Positions 53,724-62,936 are shown, counted from the stretch's first letter. The stretch is 64,000 nucleotides of DNA from Halalkalibacter sp. APA_J-10(15) (GCF_023017105.1 NZ_JALKEV010000005.1:124001-188000), one strand, 5' to 3'. Translations and numbers: made by a program. The notes: generated by a model not told the origin, from the letters alone.

Positions 53724-54965
53724 ATGGAAAAGGAAGTTATATTGACTGCAGAACAGAAGACTGAAGTAGAGCGACAATTAGCTTATTTACAGCGTGGAGT
53801 TGTTGAGATTGTTCCAGAAGAAGATTTTCGCAAAAAAATTGAAAAGTCGGTTACAACAGGTAAACCGTTGAAAATTAAGCTCGGTATGGATCCATCTGCA
53901 CCAGATGTCCATATTGGGCACACTGTCGTTTTACATAAATTACGTCAGTTTCAAGAACTCGGTCATGAGATTCAAATGTTAATTGGCGATTTCACTGGGC
54001 GAATCGGTGACCCAACGGGGAAGTCAGAAACGAGAAAGCAATTAACAGATGAAGAAGTGAAGAGAAATGCCGAAACATATGTGGAACAGTACGGTAAAAT
54101 TTTAGATATGGATAAGGCTAAGCTTTACTACAATTCTGAATGGCTAAAGCCACTCACTTTTGAGGATGTTGTTCGATTAGCAGGTAATATGACGGTAGCA
54201 AGAATGCTTGAACGAGATGATTTTGAAAAACGGTATAAGTCAGGTCAAGCCATTTCCGTACACGAATTTTTCTACCCCCTCATGCAAGGGTATGATTCGG
54301 TAGCGTTAGAGTCAGATATAGAGGTAGGGGGAACAGACCAGAAGTTTAACCTATTAATGGGGCGGCATTTACAGGATGCATACGGAAAAGAAAAGCAAGT
54401 GGCTCTTACGTTGCCATTAATTGAAGGATTAGATGGTGAACGGAAAATGTCCAAGTCATTAGGAAATTATATTGGAATTGATGAAAGTCCGAATGAAATG
54501 TTTGGAAAGTCGATGTCCATTCCAGATGAACTAATGGTTAAGTACTACAAGCTTGCGACTGATCTTCCTATGGAAGAAATTGAATCATTAGAAAAAGGGT
54601 TAGAGAACGGTTCTACTCATCCACGAGATGCGAAGATGAACCTTGGGGCTAAGCTTGTTGAAATGTATCATGGCAACGAAGCTGCACAGCAAGCAAAGGA
54701 GTACTTCCAAACGGTCTTCCAAAAGCGTTCATTGCCGACTGATATTCCAGAAGTGAAGTGGGAAGGCGAATCCCCGATTTGGATTGTTGAGTTATTAGTT
54801 GAACTGAAGATGATGCCATCTAAAGGTGAAGCTAGACGAATGATTCAAAATGGTGGTGTGAAGATTAACGAGGAAAAGGTTAGCGATGTCCAGCTACAAG
54901 TAGAGCTTGAGGACGGACTTGTCATTCAAGTTGGGAAGAGGAAGTTTGTTAAAATCATAAAGTAA
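53724..54965 (+). CDS. tyrS: Tyrosyl-tRNA synthetase
   Basis: Class Ic synthetase charging tRNA-Tyr. It has the HIGH motif in [21 protein letters not shown] near residue 63, the Tyr-binding region [16 protein letters not shown], the KMSKS loop [13 protein letters not shown] near residue 241, and a C-terminal S4 RNA-binding domain ([21 protein letters not shown]). ATG 53724 is set by AAAGGAG 8 bases upstream; in-frame codons back to 53610 fall inside the T-box terminator and cannot be coding. 413 residues, as in the short-form TyrZ/TyrS group. Confidence 0.96.
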   Translation: MEKEVILTAEQKTEVERQLAYLQRGVVEIVPEEDFRKKIEKSVTTGKPLKIKLGMDPSAPDVHIGHTVVLHKLRQFQELGHEIQMLIGDFTGRIGDPTGKSETRKQLTDEEVKRNAETYVEQYGKILDMDKAKLYYNSEWLKPLTFEDVVRLAGNMTVARMLERDDFEKRYKSGQAISVHEFFYPLMQGYDSVALESDIEVGGTDQKFNLLMGRHLQDAYGKEKQVALTLPLIEGLDGERKMSKSLGNYIGIDESPNEMFGKSMSIPDELMVKYYKLATDLPMEEIESLEKGLENGSTHPRDAKMNLGAKLVEMYHGNEAAQQAKEYFQTVFQKRSLPTDIPEVKWEGESPIWIVELLVELKMMPSKGEARRMIQNGGVKINEEKVSDVQLQVELEDGLVIQVGKRKFVKIIK

Positions 54966-54977
54966 TGAGAGAACAAG

Positions 54978-55011
54978 CGCTTGAAGGAATCTATATCCTT
55001 CAAGCGTTTTT
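54978..55011 (+). terminator. Terminator after tyrS
   Basis: CGCTTGAAGGA and TCCTTCAAGCG form a perfect 11-bp stem with an ATCTATA loop, followed by TTTTTA. Confidence 0.9.
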
Positions 55012-55142
55012 ATACAGAATAAGCATTATAACATTCGTGGAAGGAATTGCAGGGAAAACTTAGAGAATATTGGCAAGATCTAAGGTTGGCTTCGCACAAT
55101 GTATTAAGAAAAGATCGGTATCGTGTTTTTCTTATGCTAATC

Positions 55143-55318
55143 GGAACCTCATTCCGTTAAGTGGATAAAATAAGCCGATTTGAGTTCGAAGTGGAACGTC
55201 ATTCCGCTAATACGCCAAAATAACAGCAAAGCGAAGCGCAAATGGTTATAAAGCGGAATGAGGTTCCGGACGGACCGTAAAAAAGCTCTTAATGGTTCGA
55301 ATAGCGGAATGAGGTTCC
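55143..55318. repeat. Four copies of a GGAACCTCATTCCG repeat, two in each orientation
   Basis: Forward copies at 55143-55156 (exact) and 55193-55206 (one change) are 50 bases apart. Inverted copies CGGAATGAGGTTCC at 55254-55267 and 55305-55318 are 51 bases apart. Sequence around the cores is partly shared (CCGYTAAnnnG, AAAATAA). The rest of the 55.0-55.6 kb gap holds degenerate CACTGAAAAAG pieces (55412, 55563) and no gene. Confidence 0.65.
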
Positions 55319-55595
55319 ATCAAAATGGAAGAAATTGAATTCATTGGAGAGGCGTATTCAGTGCAGTAGGCTCAGCACAACTCAATGGAGAAAAGATCGA
55401 TTCCGCGGTATCCACTGAAAAAGCCGTTTATTTAGTGGCTTTGATTTGATCGCAATGGCTTCACTTTTGCTAGCCTAATAGGAAAAATCGAATCATATCA
55501 AGCTTTTTTAAAAAAATAACGGTTCGCTCATTGGTCAAAGGGCGTTGAAAAGTATAAAACCAACCTTTTTCAGTGCCCTACTACCGCGATCTTTC

Positions 55596-56162
55596 TTACG
55601 TAAATGCTGAGATTCCTCTTTCCGAAAATTCATGAATCATTTCTGCCATCTCCTTCGGTGGTTGGTCCATCCCATTTTTCAGCCATTGCTGGATAACTCT
55701 AATACTTCCATTGACCATGAACAGACTAATATATTCTGCAATGTGAGAGGGGATGTTATTATATGTTACCCATTGATCAATTGCACAGTCTTGAGCAATA
55801 TGTATGACTTCATTTTGAAACGAGGGACTACCGTGTTCACTGAATAACGTTTGGCAGCTATTACTATGCTCAGCGATATATTCTAACAGTTTGATTGTAA
55901 CCGCTAATGAATCTTCTTCTTTTGTATATGTGTAACTTGTTAATGTTCCCTTAATATCTTGAATAATCTCTTCTTCTAATTGCTTAAGGAGGTCATAAAG
56001 ATCTGTGTAGTGAGCATAGAAGGTAGAACGGTTTATGTCCGCCATCTGACAAATTTCTTTCACAGAAATCATGTTGATTGGCTTGTCTTGTAATAATTCA
56101 ATGAGACTATTCTTTAATACCATACGTGTGTATTGCTTTCTGCGATCTAGCTTTTCACTCAT
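55596..56162 (-). CDS. TetR/AcrR-family transcriptional regulator
   Basis: The N-terminal TetR HTH is clear: VLKNSLIELLQDKPINMISVKEICQMADINRSTFYAHYTDLYDLLKQLEEE. The C-terminal ligand domain (YTKEEDSLAVTIKLLEYIAEHSNSCQTLFSEHG..SLFMVNGSIRVIQQWLKNGM) resembles the TetR_C_8/33 group often found next to MMPL transporter genes. Start ATG 56162 with AAAGGAG upstream. It diverges from the MMPL gene across a 141-base region containing a perfect palindrome, so it probably represses that operon and perhaps itself. Confidence 0.9.
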   Translation of the reverse strand: MSEKLDRRKQYTRMVLKNSLIELLQDKPINMISVKEICQMADINRSTFYAHYTDLYDLLKQLEEEIIQDIKGTLTSYTYTKEEDSLAVTIKLLEYIAEHSNSCQTLFSEHGSPSFQNEVIHIAQDCAIDQWVTYNNIPSHIAEYISLFMVNGSIRVIQQWLKNGMDQPPKEMAEMIHEFSERGISAFT

Positions 56163-56239
56163 TTTTTATCTCCTCTTTCTTTATGCACAACAAGTAAATG
56201 CTTACATGTTGGATATTGAACGTCTTTTAATAAACTGTA

Positions 56240-56255
56240 TGTTGATTAATCAACA
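56240..56255. promoter_or_regulatory. Perfect palindromic operator between the tetR and mmpL genes
   Basis: TGTTGATTAATCAACA is a 16-base exact palindrome covering the -35 box of the mmpL promoter. Size, symmetry and place suit a TetR-family operator. Confidence 0.72.
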
Positions 56256-56270
56256 CAGTGTTATTATAAT
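56242..56270 (+). promoter_or_regulatory. SigA promoter of the MMPL-YhgE operon
   Basis: TTGATT (56242-56247), 17 bases, TATAAT (56265-56270). The -35 lies inside the palindrome, so repressor binding should block RNA polymerase. Confidence 0.75.
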
Positions 56271-56303
56271 TTGGTGGTGAGGTTAAATCAAGGGGGAATC
56301 AGC

Positions 56304-58364
56304 TTGGATCGAATAGCAGACCTGATTATTACATATCGAAAACGAATCGTTACGAGTTTTCTTATCATTACGCTCATTTGTGCGATTGCGCAATTTTTTG
56401 TAGCTGTCAATTACAATATGGCTGATTACTTACCTGAAGATGCACCATCAACAACGGCAATAGACATAATGAATGAAGAGTTTGATGGAGCAGTACCGAA
56501 TGCCCGTGTGTTAATAAATGACGTAACGATTCAAGAAGCATTAGTATATAAAGACCATTTAGAAGAAATCAACGGAGTTTCAGATGTTATGTGGTTAGAT
56601 GATGTCATTGATTTGAAAATACCGATTGAAATCATCGATGAGGATGTCGTTGAATCTTATTATTTGAACGAACGTGCTCTTATGACCCTTCGTATTCAAG
56701 AAGGAGAAGAGGTAAGAATTACGAACGAGATTTACGAATTAATCGGAGAAGAGAATGCGATGGAAGGGGAAGCGGTAGACACAGCTGTTTCTCAGCAAAT
56801 GGCAGGGTCTGAATCGTTATACGCAGCACTATTATTAGTCCCTATTATTATTCTGATCCTCGTCGTTTCAACGAATTCATGGATAGAGCCTGTCTTCTTT
56901 CTTACGGCTATAGGCGTATCTGTTTTGATTAATTTAGGTACGAATCTATTCATCGGAGAGGTTTCATTTATTACACAATCTGTTAGTCCAATCTTACAGC
57001 TTGCTGTTTCATTAGATTATGCGATCTTTCTGCTCCATCGATTCTCTGATTATCGTGAACGCAACTACGAACCAGTAGAAGCGATGAAGCTCGCGATCAA
57101 AAAGGCGTTTCCAGCTATTTCGGCGAGTGCGGCAACGACCTTCTTTGGTTTTATCGCTTTAACATTTATGAGCTTTGAAATTGGAGCTGATCTTGGCTTT
57201 AATTTGGTGAAAGGAATTGCGCTTAGCTTCATTAGTGTGATGGTGTTTTTACCAGCTCTCACTTTATGTTTCTATAAGTGGATTGATCGCACACAGCATA
57301 AGCCTTTAATTCGTCCATTTCGCAATATTGGATCAGGTGTTATGAAAGCACGATTTCCGGTTCTTATTCTTGTTCTTCTAATAATGGTCCCGGCATTTTT
57401 AGCACAAAATAATACGGTTTTCACATATGGATTAGGGGAACAGCCTGAATCGACTAGAGCAGGAAATGATTCACGTGAAATAAAAGAAGCATTTGGTGAA
57501 TTAACACAGATGGTCTTGCTCGTTCCAAGTCACGAGCTGGTAAGAGAAGTGGAGCTCATTCAAGAGTTAGATGAGATACATGAAATCAAAAGTGTCATCT
57601 CTTATTCTGAAGCTGTTAGCTCAGTTATTCCACCAGAATATTTGGATGAATCGATAACTGATGAATTCTTTTCAGAAAATTATAGTCGAATGATTATTAA
57701 TAAAGAAACGGCTGCGGAAGGTGATCTTGCCTTTTCAATAGTAGAAGAAGTACAAGAGAAGGCAGAACAGTATTACGGTGAGGATGTACTTGTTTTGGGG
57801 GAAAGTGTGACGTTATATGATATGAAACAGATCACCTCAAAAGATAACATGATAGTTAATCTCTTGACGGTATTGGCGATTGCTACTGTGTTGCTCGTTA
57901 CATTCCGATCGATTTCATTTCCGGTTGTCCTGATCTTAACGATTCAAGCAGCCGTTTGGATTAACTTGTCTGTCCCTTATTTTTCGAATATGACATTAGA
58001 TTATTTAGGCTATCTAATTGTTAGTACCGTTCAATTAGCTGCTACAGTTGATTATGCGATTTTGTTAACAGAAGGTTACAAAGAGAATCGCAAACAGCAT
58101 TCAGCTCTGGAAGCTATTAAGAAAACATTAAATGAAAAAACGTTCTCGATTTCCATTTCAGCAGCGATTTTATCAAGTGTTGGGTTTATTTTATGGATGA
58201 CGTCTTCTAATCCGATCGTTGGTTCAATTGGATTGTTACTAGGGCGTGGAGCTTTATTAGCGTTTCTACTAGTTGTGTTCTTTTTACCGGCTGTTTTAGT
58301 CATATTTGATAAGCTCATAGATAAAACAACGTGGAGAGCAAATTTTATGAAGGAGAATGAATAA
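56304..58364 (+). CDS. MMPL-family (RND-type) transporter
   Basis: A large membrane exporter with two repeats, each of one TM, a big extracellular loop and five TMs. TM1 is RIVTSFLIITLICAIAQFFV. The first TM2-6 block has VSPILQLAVSLDYAIFLLHRFSDYRE (SLDYAIF with the proton-relay Asp) and ISASAATTFFGFIALTFM. The second repeat has VQLAATVDYAILLTEGYKENR and ISISAAILSSVGFILWM. I start at TTG 56304 (LDRIADLII) with AAGGGGGA upstream; earlier codons to 56271 sit on the -10/transcription start and are not coding. About 687 residues. The stop overlaps the next start by 1 base. Substrate (lipid or other amphiphile) unknown. Confidence 0.88.
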   Translation: MDRIADLIITYRKRIVTSFLIITLICAIAQFFVAVNYNMADYLPEDAPSTTAIDIMNEEFDGAVPNARVLINDVTIQEALVYKDHLEEINGVSDVMWLDDVIDLKIPIEIIDEDVVESYYLNERALMTLRIQEGEEVRITNEIYELIGEENAMEGEAVDTAVSQQMAGSESLYAALLLVPIIILILVVSTNSWIEPVFFLTAIGVSVLINLGTNLFIGEVSFITQSVSPILQLAVSLDYAIFLLHRFSDYRERNYEPVEAMKLAIKKAFPAISASAATTFFGFIALTFMSFEIGADLGFNLVKGIALSFISVMVFLPALTLCFYKWIDRTQHKPLIRPFRNIGSGVMKARFPVLILVLLIMVPAFLAQNNTVFTYGLGEQPESTRAGNDSREIKEAFGELTQMVLLVPSHELVREVELIQELDEIHEIKSVISYSEAVSSVIPPEYLDESITDEFFSENYSRMIINKETAAEGDLAFSIVEEVQEKAEQYYGEDVLVLGESVTLYDMKQITSKDNMIVNLLTVLAIATVLLVTFRSISFPVVLILTIQAAVWINLSVPYFSNMTLDYLGYLIVSTVQLAATVDYAILLTEGYKENRKQHSALEAIKKTLNEKTFSISISAAILSSVGFILWMTSSNPIVGSIGLLLGRGALLAFLLVVFFLPAVLVIFDKLIDKTTWRANFMKENE

Positions 58365-60196
58365 TGAGACGAAAGCGATGGGTAGCGATTTTGTTAGTAG
58401 CTATACTGATGTTGTTTCCTTTCCTTGGCTATGCAAATATAGGCGAGGAAGAACAATCTGCCCCTTCTACTAGTGACCATGATAGTGAAGCTGGCGTGAG
58501 TAATGGAAAAGACGAGGTTATTTATGCCAATTTAAATGCTACAGGTATGCTGGAGAATATGTATGTGGTTAATATTTTTGATGTGGTAGAGGGTGGGATC
58601 ATTTATGATTACGGGACTTATGAACGTGTCAAGAATTTAACTGACCTAGCAGACCTTTCCTTTGATGCTGATAAGGTTGAATTCACAGCAGACGAAGGTG
58701 CCTTTTATTATCAAGGGTATCTACAAGATAAACCACTACCATGGAATGTGACAGTTTCTTATTGGTTAAATGGGGAATCTGTTACAGCTGATCAGCTTGC
58801 AGGGGTAGAGGGAGAGCTAAGTATTGAAATTGAAACATCAGCGAATGAACAGGTTGATTCGCTTTTTTATGAAAATTATTTGTTGCAAATAACCATTACG
58901 TTTGACTCTGACTTAGCAAAGGTCACTGAAGCGGAAGGAGCAACAGTAGCGAATGCTGGGAAGAATCAGCAATTAACGTTTACGGTTATGCCAGAGCAAG
59001 ATGCTGATTTAACGGTGGCAGCGGATGTGATCGATTTTGAAATGGATGGCATTGAAATAGCTGCGATTCCACCATCGATGGCGATCGATGTTCCCGATAA
59101 TGAACTAACAGATGAAATGAGAACATTGACGGATGCGATTGAAGAATTAAATAATGGTGTCGCTGATCTAAGAACTGGTGCAAGTGAGCTACATGAAGGG
59201 ACAACTAGCTTAGAAGAAGGTTCTTCTCAATTTCATGGTGGTATAAATGAAGTGTCAGAAGCATCTGATGATTTGCTAGAGGCATCAGTGACGATTCATT
59301 CGTCGCTTCAACAAATAAGTCGTGCACTAAATAACCCTTCCTTCGATAGCGATTTAGATGGATTGACTGAGCTATCTGAAGGATTAAAGCAAATTGGAAA
59401 AGGATTAGATGAAGGTGCAGAAGGATTGACGCAATTACATGATAATTATCAACGGATTCTGGCGACTTTAGATGAAGCGATTAGTGAGATACCGGATCAT
59501 GCTATTTCCGAGGATGATATTGCTAAGCTCTATGCGAGCGGAGCCGATGTGGGGGTTGTGAATAAGTTAGTTGAAAGCTATTCTGCTTCATTAACGGTTA
59601 AAGGCACATACAATGCTGTTAACGAAGGATTACGTGCAGTGGACGACAACCTTCCATTGATGTCTAGTTCATTAACGGAGATGGCTGTCGCGTTGACCAC
59701 TATTTCAAATGGGCTGTCTAGCTCACTCTCCGATTTTGAGCAATTGGAAGCATTAGATGAATTAGTGACGGGACTTGATGAAATGGCAAGTCAGTATGGC
59801 GAGTTCCATAATGGACTCGTAAGCTATATGGATGGAATTGGCGAGCTTGCTCATTCCTACAGTGATCTGCATGAAGGGATAGGTGAGCTAGCTGACGGAA
59901 CAGCAGAGTTTGAAAGTGGGGTTCGTGAGCTTGAAGAGGGAACAGAAGAGCTACATGAAGCGACAAGTGACCTCCCTGAACAAATGGAAGATGAAATCAA
60001 TGAAATGATTGCCGGATATGACAAATCAGACTTAGACGTTGTCTCTTTCGTCTCAGAACAAAATGAACATGTCGACTCTGTCCAATTTATCATGCAAACA
60101 GCGGCTATTTCTTTAGAAGAAGAGGAACTAGTTGAAGAAGAAGAGCAGCAGGAGGAAGGGTTTTGGAGTAGATTAATTAGCTTATTTGTATCATAA
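58364..60196 (+). CDS. Secreted YhgE/Pip-like coiled-coil protein, MMPL partner
   Basis: A 610-residue protein with a signal peptide (MRRKRWVAILLVAILMLFPFLGYA), a beta-rich domain (residues about 50-240), and a long helical region with repeated units such as LRTGASELHEGTTSLEEGSSQFHGGINE and LADGTAEFESGVRELEEGTEELHEAT. These glycine-containing heptads are typical of YhgE/Pip-like proteins. No C-terminal TM is evident; it ends in an acidic EEEELVEEEEQQEEGF tail. ATG 58364 overlaps the MMPL stop by 1 base. The two proteins probably form a complex or export machine. Confidence 0.75.
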   Translation: MRRKRWVAILLVAILMLFPFLGYANIGEEEQSAPSTSDHDSEAGVSNGKDEVIYANLNATGMLENMYVVNIFDVVEGGIIYDYGTYERVKNLTDLADLSFDADKVEFTADEGAFYYQGYLQDKPLPWNVTVSYWLNGESVTADQLAGVEGELSIEIETSANEQVDSLFYENYLLQITITFDSDLAKVTEAEGATVANAGKNQQLTFTVMPEQDADLTVAADVIDFEMDGIEIAAIPPSMAIDVPDNELTDEMRTLTDAIEELNNGVADLRTGASELHEGTTSLEEGSSQFHGGINEVSEASDDLLEASVTIHSSLQQISRALNNPSFDSDLDGLTELSEGLKQIGKGLDEGAEGLTQLHDNYQRILATLDEAISEIPDHAISEDDIAKLYASGADVGVVNKLVESYSASLTVKGTYNAVNEGLRAVDDNLPLMSSSLTEMAVALTTISNGLSSSLSDFEQLEALDELVTGLDEMASQYGEFHNGLVSYMDGIGELAHSYSDLHEGIGELADGTAEFESGVRELEEGTEELHEATSDLPEQMEDEINEMIAGYDKSDLDVVSFVSEQNEHVDSVQFIMQTAAISLEEEELVEEEEQQEEGFWSRLISLFVS

Positions 60197-60355
60197 TGTC
60201 TTTACTGATGATGAGGTGGAGGAAAAGCGAAGATGAACGTAGAAGATCAATAAAAATGAGAATGAGCCTCCTGTTCTGGTCGTGTCCTCACCTTCCACGG
60301 GTGACTTATGATTGATGCAGGGTGTGTTTTGCCGCTGAAAAGACTAGAGCTTGAT

Positions 60356-60396
60356 AAGGTCACTGAAAAAGTTGATGAGACTTTTTCAGTGACCTT
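60356..60396. terminator. Perfect hairpin after the YhgE-like gene
   Basis: AAGGTCACTGAAAAAGT and ACTTTTTCAGTGACCTT pair perfectly (17 bp) around TGATGAG. Member of the CACTGAAAAAGT family; probably ends the MMPL operon. The 60.2-60.35 kb flank shows no gene. Confidence 0.8.
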
Positions 60397-60521
60397 CATT
60401 TAAGTTGTAATGGAATCCGTATGAGCCTTTTTAACATTTGCAAGGGTTGTCTGTGAGCAGGATTGCACTGTGCTTCTCAATTTGCTGTTAAGAAAGACCA
60501 CTACCGTCATATTACTACTCT

Positions 60522-60635
60522 TTAATTTTGTGGTTTTTTATGGTATTGACTTGGTGTAAGTCCGGTAAATTTTTTGAATGAACTTGTAAAATAACTTTGG
60601 TCACTAAATTGCAGGAGCATGGATATGTCAGAAAT
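60522..60635 (-). pseudogene. C-terminal remnant of an AraC-family regulator
   Basis: On the minus strand a short frame reads ISDISMLLQFSDQSYFTSSF then KKFTGLTPSQYHKKPQN and stops at 60522. That is the second helix-turn-helix of an AraC-family activator (FSDQSYF, FKKxTGxTPSQY). Upstream the match ends abruptly with no start codon, so the rest of the gene is gone. A longer open frame on the same strand (60515-60715) is in the wrong frame. Confidence 0.75.
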
Positions 60636-60739
60636 AGAATAATAAGATGAAATAGAAGTAAAGAATGACAACTTTTTGTATTGCATGATTTAACCACCTC
60701 TAGGATAATAGACATAGTAAGATATGGGGGGGTTAGGTC

Positions 60740-61717
60740 ATGGAAGAAAAAAAGAAAAAGTTTTATAACAAGAAATGGTTTACTATTGTCATGTTAATTT
60801 TGTTTGCTCCAGTGGGTATTATTCTATTATTTATCAATAAACACTATAAGGTGATTCCGAACCTTATAATTTCTGTTGTTGCACTTTTGTTTTTTATACT
60901 TGTAATTTTGCCAGTAGAAGAAACTGCAGAGCCAGTAGATCAAGAAGACTTAGTGGAAGCAAGTAATGAAGAAAAGACTACGACAGTAGTTGAACTAACA
61001 TTAAATGCTGAATTGAATGATGATGTATTAGGTTTTCAGGGTGAAACCAATCTACCAGACAGGACATTAATTGCATATGAAATTTGGCTCGATGAAGATT
61101 TTGACCATATTGTAGAGGGAAGTATTGAAGTTAAGGACGGCAATTATAAAGAAGAAGTCTCTATTGGTGATTGGCCTGATGGTGAAATTGTAGTTTGGGT
61201 GGCTTTTCAGACCATCCTTGGAACGTCCGTTCATCAACCTGATGAAATTATAGAGGTATTTGGTGAAATGGGAGAAAACATAGAGGGTGATAGCGTTTCT
61301 GAAACAGGTGATATGAAAAGAGTTGAGTTGGAAGAAACACTAGTGAAAGATACTGACGACGAGAATGAAGACATCGCTTCTACGGACCAAAAAGAAAATG
61401 AACCTGTTGAAGTATCAGAACCAGAACAAACATTAGCACAACAAAATGCTGTTTCTATGGCTGAAGACTATTTAGCATATACAGCTTTTTCTAAGAGTGG
61501 ACTAATAGGACAATTAGAATATGAAGGCTTTGATAATGATGATGCAACTTACGCAGTAAACAATATTAATGTTGATTGGCAAGAACAAGCAATCATAATG
61601 GCTCAAGATTATTTAGACTACACAAGCTTTTCGAGAGTAGGATTAATTGAACAATTAGAGTATGAAGGCTTTAGTAATGAACAAGCTACTAATGCGGTAG
61701 ATGAAATAGGACTTTAA
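60740..61717 (+). CDS. Ltp-family membrane-anchored protein with two Ltp repeats
   Basis: A 325-residue protein with two N-terminal TM helices (WFTIVMLILFAPVGIILLFI and LIISVVALLFFILVILPV), an acidic linker and two highly similar 43-residue C-terminal repeats beginning QNAVSMAEDYLAYTAFSKSG and QAIIMAQDYLDYTSFSRVG, each with LIxQLEYEGF and AxxAVxxI. These match the Lipoprotein_Ltp repeats (PF07553). Phage-encoded Ltp of Streptococcus phage TP-J34 blocks DNA entry of superinfecting phage, but many chromosomal relatives have unknown roles. ATG 60740 behind GGGGGGTTAGGTC. Terminator follows. Confidence 0.8.
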   Translation: MEEKKKKFYNKKWFTIVMLILFAPVGIILLFINKHYKVIPNLIISVVALLFFILVILPVEETAEPVDQEDLVEASNEEKTTTVVELTLNAELNDDVLGFQGETNLPDRTLIAYEIWLDEDFDHIVEGSIEVKDGNYKEEVSIGDWPDGEIVVWVAFQTILGTSVHQPDEIIEVFGEMGENIEGDSVSETGDMKRVELEETLVKDTDDENEDIASTDQKENEPVEVSEPEQTLAQQNAVSMAEDYLAYTAFSKSGLIGQLEYEGFDNDDATYAVNNINVDWQEQAIIMAQDYLDYTSFSRVGLIEQLEYEGFSNEQATNAVDEIGL

Positions 61718-61753
61718 AAGATACAGGCATCTGTCAAACGACAGGTGTCTTTT
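61715..61753 (+). terminator. Terminator after the Ltp-type gene
   Basis: AAAGATACAGGCATCTGTC and GACAGGTGTCTTTT pair around AAAC with one internal loop, ending in a T-rich stretch. The following 61.76-62.03 kb shows no gene. Confidence 0.75.
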
Positions 61754-62035
61754 ACCTTTTCTAAGCTACACTAACTACGTATGAGTAAAATATTGGTGGA
61801 AGAAGAAATAACCTTGTCATCCAGGTCATAACAACAGAAAGAAGACAAATAAGAGAATTCATTTTTGGATAGTCCTCATATGTAATAAAAGAATGTATTT
61901 TTGTGTTGGTGGAAATTGCTGAAGATTTTTCCCTTCACATACGTCTGCCCACGCAATTTGTTTTTTGAACCGAAAAATCAACCGGAAATACGTGCATTTC
62001 TATGTATTTCATTGCAAAGTCCGTAAAAAAAAGAA

Positions 62036-62077
62036 GAAGCCTTGAATCGTTGATATAACAACGATTCTAAGGCTTTT
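62036..62077 (-). terminator. Terminator of rpsD
   Basis: On the minus strand, AAGCCTTAGAATCGTTG pairs with CAACGATTCAAGGCTT and is followed by CTTCTTTTTTTT. Confidence 0.9.
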
Positions 62078-62104
62078 CTGTATCCTTTATTCAAGTCATA
62101 CTCC

Positions 62105-62707
62105 TTAACGTGAATAGAACTCAACGATAAGAGCTTCGGTAATTTCAGCAGGAAGCTCAGAACGCTCTGGATAACGAGTGTACGAACCTTGTAATGCTTC
62201 AGCATCAAATGTTACGTAAGCTGGAACGAAGTCCGTTGCTTCAAGTGATTCCTTAAGAACGTTTAGGTTGCGTGATTTTTCACGTACAGCAATTTCTTGA
62301 CCTGGCTTAACGCGGTATGATGGGATATCTACGCGGTTTCCGTCAACTGTAATGTGACCGTGATTAACTAATTGGCGAGCTGCACGACGAGTACGAGCAA
62401 GACCCATACGGTACACTAAGTTGTCTAAGCGAGACTCAAGAAGAATCATGAAGTTCTCACCGTGAATTCCTGTCATTTTAGCAGCAGTATCAAAAGTGTT
62501 ACGGAATTGACGCTCATTCATTCCATACATATGACGAAGCTTTTGCTTTTCTTGAAGCTGTAACCCATATTCAGAAAGCTTCTTACGTTGGTTTGGACCG
62601 TGTTGCCCTGGAGCATACGGACGCTTTGATAATTCTTTTCCTGTGCCGCTTAAAGAGATTCCTAAACGACGTGATAATTTCCAAGATGGACCTGTATAAC
62701 GAGCCAT
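62105..62707 (-). CDS. rpsD: 30S ribosomal protein S4
   Basis: A primary 16S rRNA-binding protein of the small subunit. [36 protein letters not shown] is the conserved N-terminus. The S4 domain is [44 protein letters not shown] 62707 is fixed by AAGGAGGAG upstream and by the family N-terminus; 20 in-frame codons upstream belong to the leader. 200 residues, exact family size. Alone, leftward, as in B. subtilis where it is outside the main ribosomal operon. Confidence 0.98.
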   Translation of the reverse strand: MARYTGPSWKLSRRLGISLSGTGKELSKRPYAPGQHGPNQRKKLSEYGLQLQEKQKLRHMYGMNERQFRNTFDTAAKMTGIHGENFMILLESRLDNLVYRMGLARTRRAARQLVNHGHITVDGNRVDIPSYRVKPGQEIAVREKSRNLNVLKESLEATDFVPAYVTFDAEALQGSYTRYPERSELPAEITEALIVEFYSR

Positions 62708-62714
62708 AATGTGA

Positions 62715-62901
62715 CTCCTCCTTGTTATTTTGATGTTGCAAAATAACAACCGTATTCGTAATCTCATCCCTTGTTCATTTTGTCTTCATGCATCTTCACT
62801 TCGACAGCTAGAAGTTACGCAATGCACCTCAACTGTATCAGCCGCTGTGAGGAACAAAATGAAAACAAAGCATGCTTACGCTGGCTGTCTTATTTCACAC
62901 A
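62715..62901 (-). promoter_or_regulatory. rpsD 5' leader, candidate S4 autoregulatory RNA
   Basis: About 190 transcribed bases separate the promoter from the rpsD start. A hairpin GTTATTTTG...CAAAATAAC (62724-62747) sits right next to the ribosome site, and further inverted stretches precede it. B. subtilis S4 represses its own synthesis through a leader structure; the position fits, but I did not establish the pseudoknot. Confidence 0.55.
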
Positions 62902-62907
62902 AAGTAC

Positions 62908-62936
62908 ATTATATTCATTTTATACTTGTATGTCAA
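62908..62936 (-). promoter_or_regulatory. Consensus SigA promoter of rpsD
   Basis: Minus strand: TTGACA (62936-62931), exactly 17 bases, TATAAT (62913-62908). Both boxes are perfect. Confidence 0.92.

Noticed and set aside
55140-55320. CRISPR array from the repeated GGAACCTCATTCCG motif
   Set aside because: Only four short copies in mixed orientation, with partly similar sequence between them and no cas genes.
60515-60715. 66-codon minus-strand frame near the Ltp gene
   Set aside because: The AraC signature is read in a different frame here; this frame has no similarity.
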